Origin: an uncultured Propionibacteriaceae bacterium
GTDB taxonomy: Bacteria > Actinomycetota > Actinomycetes > Propionibacteriales > Propionibacteriaceae
Direction: 5' to 3'
DNA: 6,283 bases
Assembly (NCBI GenBank): GCA_936941515.1
Contig: CAKZJI010000159.1
Span: 1 to 6,283 of the forward strand
A program made the translations under genes and the position numbers. Of the stretch, positions 1-6,209 are shown piece after piece. Position 1 is the stretch's first letter. Each line of letters begins with the position of its first letter. The notes below the pieces were generated by a model that made no database searches, was not told the DNA's origin, and saw only the letters and a program-made list of their open reading frames with translations.

Positions 1-416
1 ATGGAGCTGAACGCGACGCACAGGCAGATTACCGGGATGGAGGCGACCTCTGTGTGGAACGCGATGATCAGGGCCAAGAGACCGATGGCAGAGAACGAGT
101 CCCCCAAGATCATCAGAAGGCGCCGGTCAAACCGATCAGCGAGCACCCCTCCCAGGGGAGCTAACACGAGAGATGGCAGGAAAGCAGCCAGAGTGACGAG
201 GGCAACGGAAGTGCTGAGACCAGACTGCTGGTAGACGTAGACTCCGAGTCCGAAGGCGGTGAGCCCATTGCCGATGCGAGCCACCATCTGAGCACCCCAG
301 ATCAACATGAAACTACGGAAATTCTGGGTTGCCTTTTTCTCAGAGATGGGTGAGGAGAGAGCGGTTTCTGTGGTGGGAAGATCTAATGTCTTGAGGGACT
401 GGTCCTGTTGACTCAT
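1..416 (-). CDS. MFS exporter, N-terminal part (cut by window edge)
   Basis: This is a major facilitator superfamily transporter, probably a drug/proton-antiporter-like efflux pump in the cytoplasmic membrane. Only the first 138 residues are visible; such proteins usually have about 400 or more residues and 12 membrane helices. A polar tail (residues 1-33) precedes helices at roughly 36-60, 69-91, 101-121 and one beginning near 126. Between helices 2 and 3 lies the MFS motif A, GGVLADRFDRR (residues 89-99), with Asp94, Arg95 and the closing Arg pair; this is the main evidence. The ATG at 416 lies 26 nt after the thioesterase stop. Its ribosome site is weak (AAGGA one base from ATG, with GAAAG farther out), so translation may depend on coupling. 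As the last visible gene of a biosynthetic operon it probably exports the product or gives self-resistance. The substrate cannot be read from the sequence. Confidence 0.85.
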   Translation of the reverse strand, partial: MSQQDQSLKTLDLPTTETALSSPISEKKATQNFRSFMLIWGAQMVARIGNGLTAFGLGVYVYQQSGLSTSVALVTLAAFLPSLVLAPLGGVLADRFDRRLLMILGDSFSAIGLLALIIAFHTEVASIPVICLCVAFSS

Positions 417-442
417 ATCCTTGCTTTCGGTCGACGGAGAAC

Positions 443-1174
443 TCAGAGTGCGTTGATAATCTGGTTCAGGGCTTCAGTGTTGTGGAGGATGAACATGTGT
501 TCTTCGTCCGTTAGTACATGGGTTCTGACGGGAAAGGTGAAATATTCCTGCCAGGCGGTGGGTGTGCCCTCGGGGATTTGGGGGTCCCGACTGCCGAAAA
601 CCAGGCTGGTGTGAACCCTGAGTTTCATGGATGGTCTTTGTTTGGCCTGTTCTAGCACCTTGTAATCGGCGCGGAAGGAGGGGATGAGCATGCGCATGAT
701 GGACTTGTCCTTGACTACCTCTTCGGGAATGGCGCCGAAGGAGCAGAGGTGGAGAAGAAGGTCGGCTTCTGGAAGTTCTGCATACCCTGTGACGGGTAGA
801 TGGTGAGGTGCGCATGAGCCTGATAGAACCAGATGCGACGGCATCCGATAGAAGAACCTGGGATGTTGTGACATGGCGACCAGCACATTGTAGGCCACGA
901 TGCTTCCCATGCTGTGACCGAAGACCACCGCATCGGGTTTGAGAATCTTTGCCAGTTTTCCTAGGTAGTGGTTCAGCAGGCTGTTCAGGTTCTTCGCCGG
1001 AGGCAATAGGCATGGCCCATGTCCGGGTGGGTTCGCGGTCCAAATATCCCAGTCGCCTTCCAGGTCGGAAATCAGCTGGTTGTAGGAGGAGCCGAAGCCG
1101 CCAAGGAAGGGGAACATGATGAGTTGACGGCCTGTGGTGGAAGGGCGTAGATTCCAGAAAGTGTTGTCTCTCAT
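443..1174 (-). CDS. Type II (editing) thioesterase, alpha/beta hydrolase
   Basis: This 243-residue protein has the usual length of stand-alone thioesterases in polyketide and nonribosomal peptide clusters. They act in the cytoplasm, hydrolysing wrong or stalled acyl groups from carrier proteins. The N-terminal part carries a PFLGGFGSSY stretch (22-31) and NPPGHG (48-53), matching the family's early glycine-rich and PGxG regions. The nucleophile elbow GHSMGS is at 86-91 (Ser88), followed by SGSCAPH (118-124), typical of the family. Asp197 in FGSRDP and His226 in EEHMF complete the expected Ser-Asp-His triad. The ATG at 1174 overlaps the stop of the preceding membrane-protein gene in an ATGA (1171-1174), with GGAG at 1179-1182 as ribosome site, so the two are probably translationally coupled. 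The likely partner is the ACP at 2266-2514. Product release is an alternative role, since no type I thioesterase is visible. Confidence 0.92.
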   Translation of the reverse strand: MRDNTFWNLRPSTTGRQLIMFPFLGGFGSSYNQLISDLEGDWDIWTANPPGHGPCLLPPAKNLNSLLNHYLGKLAKILKPDAVVFGHSMGSIVAYNVLVAMSQHPRFFYRMPSHLVLSGSCAPHHLPVTGYAELPEADLLLHLCSFGAIPEEVVKDKSIMRMLIPSFRADYKVLEQAKQRPSMKLRVHTSLVFGSRDPQIPEGTPTAWQEYFTFPVRTHVLTDEEHMFILHNTEALNQIINAL

Positions 1175-2148
1175 GATACTCCATCAAGGACTGTGTCAAG
1201 GGTGATCTTTGGGGCAGGGGCGACGTGTGAATCCAAGCTGCGATCCCCTTTCCCTGAGATGACAGCACCTGTCTGGGTTGTGTAGGTATTTTCCAAGTAT
1301 TCGGGGAATGAATGTGGTTCCCGTGAAGCCTTGCGATCCTGCCTGCTCAATACGGTGCACAAGATGACGACCATCGGCGTGAATAGAGCGATCTGAATGA
1401 GCTGGGTAGAGGCGGTGAAATAATACATACGCCACATGCTTCCGGAGGCTGATACCCAGAACGGGACGAGGAAGAAAAGAACATTTCCCTTCATGCGAGT
1501 GAGTAGATGACTCATGGCGATGCTGAGGATGATGAGCTGCAGTGTGTATAGCGGCCAGGCGGTGGCCAGATCGAATGATGAGAACAGGTTTCCTGGAGCT
1601 GCGAAGAGTCCGATTCCCAATCCGGTTGCGACTCCGGACCATAAGTGGCTTTTGGTGAGGCGATGCATGGCGGGAAGAAAGAAGCCAAACCATCCCATAG
1701 CGATGGCCAGCATGCCGGCCTCGCCGAAGAATAAGCCAAGGAATGACGAGAACATCTCAGATGGGGACATCGGTTCTGGAGGCACGGGAATACCTGCGGC
1801 CATACAGGCGAAGTGGACGGCGAGAACATATACGAGCATGGCTGCGGCTAGCGCTGGAAGCCACAGGAGGTCGCGTCGCCGGGGGATGAGTGTTAGAAAG
1901 AAGTTCAGCAGGCCTCGGGGGCCATCATACGACAGTAGTATTACGACGGTCGCGATAGCTGGAGAATTGAGGATGACTACTACGACTGGATTGGTCAGTG
2001 ACAACGTTCCGAGTGTCATCACGGCAAATTCGTAGTTGGCCAGATAGAACAGGGTCAGTGCCCAGACGGATCCGACGGTGAGTGCGAGGAAGGTGGCCAT
2101 GTGGGCGATATAGGGACGCCCGGCCCGCTGTTGCTTTGATCTAAACAT
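1171..2148 (-). CDS. CPBP-like (CAAX protease/Abi) membrane protein lacking catalytic residues
   Basis: This 325-residue integral membrane protein has about eight hydrophobic segments (roughly 15-37, 42-72, 95-118, 132-160, 168-190, 198-216, 222-238, 245-267) and a polar C-terminal tail of about 55 residues. The layout resembles CPBP intramembrane proteases: NSPAIATVVILL followed by GPRGLL and an Arg-rich stretch (61-92), then MGWFGFFLP (151-159), APGNLF (184-189) and a late FLVPFW segment (226-231). At the three catalytic motifs the usual residues are missing: the Glu-Glu pair before GW is Ile149-Ala150, the Arg after GW is Phe154, the WHxP His is replaced by Ala183, and the last motif near 231-237 has no His or Asn. 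An active protease is therefore unlikely. Family members occur as bacteriocin maturation or immunity proteins; here a non-enzymatic membrane role such as immunity, anchoring or transport support is inference. The ATG is set by AGGAAG at 2153-2158. An unrelated polytopic protein remains possible. Confidence 0.55.
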   Translation of the reverse strand: MFRSKQQRAGRPYIAHMATFLALTVGSVWALTLFYLANYEFAVMTLGTLSLTNPVVVVILNSPAIATVVILLSYDGPRGLLNFFLTLIPRRRDLLWLPALAAAMLVYVLAVHFACMAAGIPVPPEPMSPSEMFSSFLGLFFGEAGMLAIAMGWFGFFLPAMHRLTKSHLWSGVATGLGIGLFAAPGNLFSSFDLATAWPLYTLQLIILSIAMSHLLTRMKGNVLFFLVPFWVSASGSMWRMYYFTASTQLIQIALFTPMVVILCTVLSRQDRKASREPHSFPEYLENTYTTQTGAVISGKGDRSLDSHVAPAPKITLDTVLDGVS

Positions 2149-2265
2149 TGTTCTTCCTGAATCAGAGGATGTTGATAGTTATTTTGATGTGCTGGTGAAT
2201 GTGGTTGTTGACTCTTGCTGGCTACATCCCGTGCAAGGCCGTGAGGTTGGTGAATGGATGGTTGA
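2149..2265. other. 117-nt gap between ACP and membrane-protein genes
   Basis: This is the longest intergenic stretch in the operon; the other gene boundaries are overlaps or gaps of 26 nt or less. I see no credible small gene: the one minus-strand ATG, at 2227, is followed at once by a stop. I find no hairpin with a T-run. On the minus strand a TTGCAC and some A/T-rich bases nearer the downstream gene are present, but they do not make a convincing promoter pair. It may hold an internal promoter or processing site. Confidence 0.4.
2153..2158 (-). promoter_or_regulatory. Ribosome binding site of the membrane-protein gene
   Basis: On the minus strand AGGAAG lies four bases before the ATG at 2148. 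It supports that ATG over the later in-frame Met17, which would remove a basic N-terminal stretch. Confidence 0.65.
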
Positions 2266-2514
2266 TTACAGAAGTGTGGCGTATTCTTCGGCCAGGCAGC
2301 TGCTGATCTCGTCGATGGTGTCGAACTGGAAGAGGGCTACGGGGTTGACTTTGATGGACAGCGTTTTACGGAGACGATTGATGATTTTCAGCGCCTGGAT
2401 GGAAGAAATTCCCATTCGCATGAAACTGGTGTGCTCGTCAATCTCGTCTGGAGTGGTGTTGAGTTCGGTTGCGATCTCTTCGGTCAGCATTTTCGTGACG
2501 TACTCTTTTGTCAT
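2266..2514 (-). CDS. Discrete acyl carrier protein (PKS/NRPS type)
   Basis: This 82-residue protein is the expected size for a free-standing acyl carrier protein. It would carry a growing acyl chain as a thioester on a phosphopantetheine arm and present it to the ketosynthase, condensation protein and thioesterase of this operon. Helix 1 is in residues 1-18. The attachment motif is MGISSIQAL (34-42), with Ser38 as the predicted arm site; the residue before it is Ser37 where many carriers have Asp. After it come VNPVALFQFDTI (57-68) and a final helix, matching the typical 'LFxxxTI' end of PKS carriers. The protein is acidic at both ends, as usual for the fold. AGGAG lies six bases before the ATG, nine nucleotides separate it from the ketosynthase stop, and the two are likely coupled. 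No phosphopantetheinyl transferase is visible, so activation must come from a gene elsewhere. Confidence 0.93.
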   Translation of the reverse strand: MTKEYVTKMLTEEIATELNTTPDEIDEHTSFMRMGISSIQALKIINRLRKTLSIKVNPVALFQFDTIDEISSCLAEEYATLL

Positions 2515-2520
2515 GTTCTT

Positions 2521-2525
2521 CTCCT
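2521..2525 (-). promoter_or_regulatory. ACP ribosome binding site overlapping the ketosynthase stop
   Basis: The minus strand reads TAGGAG, so the KS stop codon TAG (2526-2524) shares two bases with the AGGAG that serves the ACP start at 2514. A ribosome finishing the KS would sit on this site, which suggests coupled synthesis of the two partners. Confidence 0.7.
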
Positions 2526-4365
2526 AGGTGAGTGAAGTGACCCAGTGGGGGGTGTGCGTGAATGGATAGGGGTTGAGGGTAAGAAGTGATCCGGTCTCGT
2601 CTGGGAAGAGAACCTCCCAGTTGAGGAGGCAACCCTTCAGGAATAGGAGGGCTGCGACCTCTAAATCCGGTGTAGTTGCGTCCAGCTGAAGGGCATTGTC
2701 CTCGTCCCGCGATCCGGTTGTGACCGTGAGATCGGATTCGCGGGGGGCGGAGTCGGTGACGAGCACCTGACCGACAAACATCGTGCGGAAGAGTGATTCC
2801 CGCTCCAGGGTCGCTGGAGTTGGTCGGAGCAGCAGCCTTCTGATGGGGGTCGTAGGATGGGCTGTGGTGACCGTGCAGCTCTCGGGATGATCGAGGTCCC
2901 AATGCAGAACTGCTCGCCAGTCAAGGGCTGGTTGGAACCGGCTGAGGGTCATGGCTAGGTTGTACGGATCGGCGCCAGAGGTGAGACGGCGGCGTGCCTC
3001 GGTGATCCGTGTGTTGAGAGCTGCTGGTGATGAGGCGGAGAGGCACAGCACAGGAGTAGCCAGAGCGGTTCCTGTGCGCTCAGGGTCGCCTTCTGCCACC
3101 ACCATGTGTACGTTGGTGCCTCCGAGGCCCAGCGAGGTGATGGCGCCGACACGGGGCTGATCGGCTGTTCGTTCCCACGGCTGTGGCTCAGTCACCACCT
3201 GGAAGGGTGTCTCCTCCAACTGGAGGAGCGGATTGAGGGTTTGCAGGTGCAGGTTCGGGGCCATCTGGCCGTGTTTGAGGCTGAGGAGCAGCTTTGCCAG
3301 CCCGGCGCCTCCTGCGGCTGCCAGAAGATGGCCGAAGTTCGACTTCACGGAGCCGATGCCGACCTTGCGGTTTCCGAAGTCCTGCAGCCCGTAGACCTGG
3401 CCTAGGGCGTTGATCTCGATCGGGTCGCCGATCCGGGTTCCGGTGCCGTGCGTCTCGATGTAGCCAATCTGTGTGTGGTCGATGCCCGAGGCATAGCAGT
3501 CGCGAATGACGCGGGCTTGGCCTCGGGGGTTGGGAGCCATGATGTTGAGGGAGGAACCGTCGTTGTTGATGGCATGGGCCAGAATGCGACCGTAGATGTG
3601 ACGGTTCTTGCGGCGGGCGATATCGTCGCGCTCAAGCACTACCACCACAGCGCCCTCACCGATCAGGGTACCGTCGGCCTGCGCGTCGAAAACCCGGGTG
3701 ACGTCGCTGGGCGTCGTTATTCCGCCCTGATCGCACAGCATGGTTGAGAAGACGGAGCTAAGGATATTGGCTCCTCCGACGATTGCCCCATCGCAGCCGG
3801 CATAAGTGATCGCATCAATGGCCTGCGTCATGGCGGTCAGAAATGATGAGCAGGCGGTGTCGATGGAGGCGACGGGACCCGTGAAATTGTGCTGGTGGGA
3901 GACCCGAGCGGCGATTGCGCTGTTGATGCTGTTCATGATTGTCCGCGGATGGACGCTGTCCGGTCCGTGCTGGGCCAGGTGCTGACAGACCAACGGGTAG
4001 TAGGCGTTGGTGGCCAGTGCCATGTAGACCGCATAGCGACGATTCTCAGAGCGATGGGGTTCGATGAGCCCTGCGTCGCAGACGGCATCATGGGCCAGCT
4101 CCATCAGTATCCGTTGCTGTGGGTCCATGAAGCGAGCCTCTTCAGACTCGATCCCAAAGAAGTCCGCGTCGAACCTCTCAATGTCGTCGAGCTCCCCAAT
4201 GGTATCCGTCCACTCCTTGGCGCCGACTAAATCACGACGGTGCTTGCTGACGGGAGCTGTCCTGTCGATCCCATTGACCAGTAGGGCCCAGAACTCGTCC
4301 TGTGTGTTCGCTCCTGGGAGGCGGAGGGCCAAACCTGTGATGCAGACCGTTGGCTTGTCATTCAT
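2524..4365 (-). CDS. Stand-alone modular-type ketosynthase with AT-flanking linkers but no acyltransferase
   Basis: This 613-residue beta-ketoacyl synthase would perform decarboxylative Claisen condensation of an acyl chain with an ACP-bound extender. The KS fold covers about residues 5-425. The nucleophile is Cys172 in DTACSS (169-174). His306 in HGTGT and His346 in KSNFGHL (341-347), with Lys341, complete the set, and GLGGTNVH (413-420) closes the domain, so it looks fully active. Residues about 436-490 match the KS-to-AT linker (LCLSASSPAAL, later LDWRAVL). The C-terminus (568-608) resembles the post-AT linker, ending in NPYPFTHTPHW. The roughly 300-residue AT between them is absent, as in trans-AT synthases. 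No ketoreductase, dehydratase or built-in carrier domain follows; the carrier is the next gene. The ATG overlaps the preceding stop in an ATGA (4362-4365), with GAGGA at 4373-4377. Residues after 490 are poorly conserved to my eye. Confidence 0.93.
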   Translation of the reverse strand: MNDKPTVCITGLALRLPGANTQDEFWALLVNGIDRTAPVSKHRRDLVGAKEWTDTIGELDDIERFDADFFGIESEEARFMDPQQRILMELAHDAVCDAGLIEPHRSENRRYAVYMALATNAYYPLVCQHLAQHGPDSVHPRTIMNSINSAIAARVSHQHNFTGPVASIDTACSSFLTAMTQAIDAITYAGCDGAIVGGANILSSVFSTMLCDQGGITTPSDVTRVFDAQADGTLIGEGAVVVVLERDDIARRKNRHIYGRILAHAINNDGSSLNIMAPNPRGQARVIRDCYASGIDHTQIGYIETHGTGTRIGDPIEINALGQVYGLQDFGNRKVGIGSVKSNFGHLLAAAGGAGLAKLLLSLKHGQMAPNLHLQTLNPLLQLEETPFQVVTEPQPWERTADQPRVGAITSLGLGGTNVHMVVAEGDPERTGTALATPVLCLSASSPAALNTRITEARRRLTSGADPYNLAMTLSRFQPALDWRAVLHWDLDHPESCTVTTAHPTTPIRRLLLRPTPATLERESLFRTMFVGQVLVTDSAPRESDLTVTTGSRDEDNALQLDATTPDLEVAALLFLKGCLLNWEVLFPDETGSLLTLNPYPFTHTPHWVTSLT

Positions 4366-4377
4366 GAGATGGTCCTC
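4362..4377 (-). promoter_or_regulatory. ATGA stop-start overlap and ribosome site between condensation and KS genes
   Basis: The KS ATG (4365-4363) overlaps the condensation-gene TGA (4364-4362), and GAGGA (4377-4373) lies seven bases before the ATG inside the upstream gene. A second ATG at 4361 is out of frame. The arrangement implies that the two proteins are made together. Confidence 0.7.
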
Positions 4378-5660
4378 GCAGTCAGCTCAGGCTGGTCGGT
4401 GAGCCATTGCACGTGCACCGCTTCATCGTCATACCAGAGATTGACCTGAGTATCAGCCATGGCGGGTCCGGGAAGATCCTCTGAAGGCCGATCGGTTGGG
4501 CTGATGTATCCCTGAAAGTTCACCAGAGTGAAACCGAGCTTTCCATCGTCACTGTGATAGGCAGAACGCAACCTCTCAACGATCGGGATTTGCTGGCTGT
4601 CTTCAGAAGATAGCGCGTGGAGGTAATGCAGCCCTCGGTCTCTTGCAGTGGCCAGTCGCTGTGTGACGGTTGGTTGGTCGTCATTGCCATTCAGCATGAC
4701 TGGCACTGCGTCGAGGAACTCACCGAGGCAGCTGGAGTAGTCCTTGCCCCGCCATTGGCGACAGTCGGAGACGATGCCCACCGCAACTGCGGACTCGCTG
4801 CTGACCTCTGACAGTTGTGAGTGAACTGAGTGCAGTCCGAGCTCAAGGGGGTTCTGACCGTTGAGGGGCATGACTGAGTGGGAAGGTAGATCAGGGCTGT
4901 TGCGGAGGGCACGTTTCACAGCCTCGTTCGAAGACAGCCACCGGGAGTAGTCAAATTGCTTGATCTCGTCTTTCCAATCCTGATCTTCGGTGAGACCGCT
5001 CAGGAAAGAGCTGTAGCGTTGCGCTGTGGGCGAGCTGCTTCCATGGATACGGCTTTGTAACTCATCGCGGAGTATTTGTGCGCTGAAGCCATCGAAGATG
5101 CTGTGGTGGAAGATCCACACCAAGCGGGCTGACGTGTCAGACTCCATGATGATGGCGCATCTCCACAGAAGTCCCCTGTCGAAGGGCGAGGCTGCCAATC
5201 CGTGAGCGAGCGCATTGGTCAGGTCGGTGAGCTGATGTGCGGACATCCAACGCAGATCGTGTGTTCGCAGCAGCACAGGTAATTCAGCGAGTGCCTCGGC
5301 AGATACCACATCGAAACCAGATGTGCTGGAGCGTGCCCTCAACACCTCGTGATCGAAGACCATCCCGGACACTGCCTCGCAGAGCGTGGTTGTGTCAATG
5401 CCAGAGAGCCTATGGATGAAACCGCCGATTGCGGCCCTGCCTGAGGCGTGCAGGTGGGCCAGACCACTTGCGTCAAACTGGTACTCCGGAGCCTCACAGG
5501 AGAATGCCTCCGCTAGGTCGACAGAGTCAGCCACGATATTGGCGGTCAGGCGGTCCAGAGCGCGGTCCAGCGCGCCTGCAGCCGCAGCCAGTCGACACGC
5601 ATCGCTTCGGTCCGCCGGGAGCCCGGCACGGTGAGGCGGGCGCAACCCAACCGCAACCAT
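4362..5660 (-). CDS. NRPS-type condensation domain protein, start uncertain
   Basis: Condensation domains join an acyl group on one carrier to an amine, or sometimes a hydroxyl, on another. Numbering from the ATG at 5660, I see EYQFDASGL (59-67) at the place of motif C1, DHEVLR (103-108) as C2, FHHSIFDGFS (184-193) as C3 with catalytic His186 and Asp190, RYSSFLSG (215-222) near C4, LGEFLDAVP (312-320) as C5 and QQIPIVERL (356-364) as C6. The active site looks intact. The C-terminus stops soon after LWYDDEAV (408-415), somewhat early for the family. The domain proper begins near residue 50. The first 25-45 residues lie in DNA of a different character and may be false. A GTG at 5534 is an alternative start but lacks a clear ribosome site. 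The gene may also be the C-terminal end of a larger synthetase cut by the chimeric junction. No adenylation or carrier domain is attached. Confidence 0.8.
   Translation of the reverse strand: MVAVGLRPPHRAGLPADRSDACRLAAAAGALDRALDRLTANIVADSVDLAEAFSCEAPEYQFDASGLAHLHASGRAAIGGFIHRLSGIDTTTLCEAVSGMVFDHEVLRARSSTSGFDVVSAEALAELPVLLRTHDLRWMSAHQLTDLTNALAHGLAASPFDRGLLWRCAIIMESDTSARLVWIFHHSIFDGFSAQILRDELQSRIHGSSSPTAQRYSSFLSGLTEDQDWKDEIKQFDYSRWLSSNEAVKRALRNSPDLPSHSVMPLNGQNPLELGLHSVHSQLSEVSSESAVAVGIVSDCRQWRGKDYSSCLGEFLDAVPVMLNGNDDQPTVTQRLATARDRGLHYLHALSSEDSQQIPIVERLRSAYHSDDGKLGFTLVNFQGYISPTDRPSEDLPGPAMADTQVNLWYDDEAVHVQWLTDQPELTARTIS
5520..5640. other. Probable chimeric junction zone
   Basis: The minus-strand condensation frame is credible up to about 5530-5570, while a plus-strand frame of different character, open from 5517, becomes recognisable at about 5709. 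Somewhere in this zone the source DNA appears to change. Two copies of GCGGTCCAG (5550-5558 and 5562-5570) sit here and encode an ALDR-ALDR repeat in the condensation frame. The exact break cannot be placed from one sequence. Confidence 0.5.
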
Positions 5661-6110
5661 GCATCACGGCCGGTTGCCCCTGCCCGGCCTTCCTTCGCCG
5701 GAGAACACCGGACGCTGTGCGTGCGCACATGCGACGGCTACTTCTTCCCGATCTCGTTTGCCACGAACGCCGACCAATTCGAGCGGGACAAGGCGATATG
5801 CGCAGCCCTTTGCCCGGCAGCGCCCACCATGCTGTTCACGCACCGCAGCGGCGATGATGACGGCCCGCGGAACATGACGGCATTGGACGGCACCGCCTAT
5901 ACCGATCTTGCCACGGCGTTCGACTTCCGCGAGCGCCGGCGAAGCGAGAACTGCACCTGCGGACGGGCCAACACCAGCCTGATCGGCATTGAGGGCATCA
6001 CGCCGCGCCCCAGCGAAGTGCCGCCCGAGCAGGCCGACGAAGAGCCCGGTCGCTTGCCGCCGCCGCGCTTTCGCCCGGATCTGGCCGCCGATCCCGAAAC
6101 CCGCGCCAAC
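5631..6110 (+). CDS. DUF2865-family protein fragment (alphaproteobacterial type)
   Basis: The frame reading through 5709-5960 gives TLCVRTCDGYFFPISF, then DKAICAALCPA, a threonine/histidine segment, GTAYTDLATAFDFR and a closing CTC. The order CVRTCDGxxFPISF, spaced CxxxCP, LxxAFxxR, CxC is the signature of DUF2865, a cysteine-bearing family of unknown function that I know mainly from Rhizobiales and related bacteria, often as putative exported proteins. About 25 residues of Arg/Pro/Ser-rich sequence precede it, and a Pro-rich tail with DPETRAN (6090-6110) follows, which also fits the family. I see no signal peptide and no convincing start; the GTG at 5631 is only the first plausible in-frame codon. 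The same frame runs on without a stop into unrelated protein families, so this is a fragment inside a mosaic and unlikely to be a working gene here. It has no functional link to the operon. Confidence 0.65.
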
Positions 6111-6209
6111 ACGGCACTGGCTGAGCGCATTCGGCACAAATACCGGCTGAAGAACACCACCGGCCTGTCGCTGAACGCACTGGTGGACTTCGACCAGCCG
6201 CTGGACATC
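6111..6209 (+). pseudogene. Fragment resembling a Dld/YdiJ-type FAD-linked oxidase
   Basis: About 33 codons in the same frame read ALAERIRHKYRLKNTTG followed by LSLNALVDFDQPLDIL. I recognise this as the segment of D-lactate dehydrogenase/YdiJ-type FAD-binding oxidases that normally comes just before the GSEGTLGF motif of the flavin-binding domain. Here the match stops after DIL and the GSEGTL motif never appears. The fragment is far too short to act and has no start or stop. Its left limit is uncertain within about 6087-6126. The assignment rests on remembered family sequence. Confidence 0.5.

Noticed and set aside
474..1268. 264-residue minus-strand frame overlapping the thioesterase gene
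   Set aside because: It is a frame shadow, His/Arg/Pro-rich with no domain, while the overlapping frame has the complete thioesterase motifs and a good start.
1514..2035. 173-residue plus-strand open frame
   Set aside because: It lies wholly antisense to the membrane-protein gene, whose hydrophobic segments and family features are convincing. The antisense translation is Ser/Arg/Ala-rich with no motif.
1171..2148. Active CAAX protease, maturing a peptide made by this locus
   Set aside because: The Glu-Glu, Arg, His and final His/Asn positions are all replaced, and no small precursor-peptide gene is visible in the window.
2149..2265. Terminator or small RNA between ACP and membrane-protein genes
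   Set aside because: I could not find an inverted repeat with a T-run, nor a convincing promoter pair on either strand.
5550..5570. Two 9-bp GCGGTCCAG copies as an attachment site or mobile-element repeat
   Set aside because: The copies are only 12 nt apart and encode a simple ALDR-ALDR repeat in the condensation frame. No integrase, transposase or terminal inverted repeats are present.
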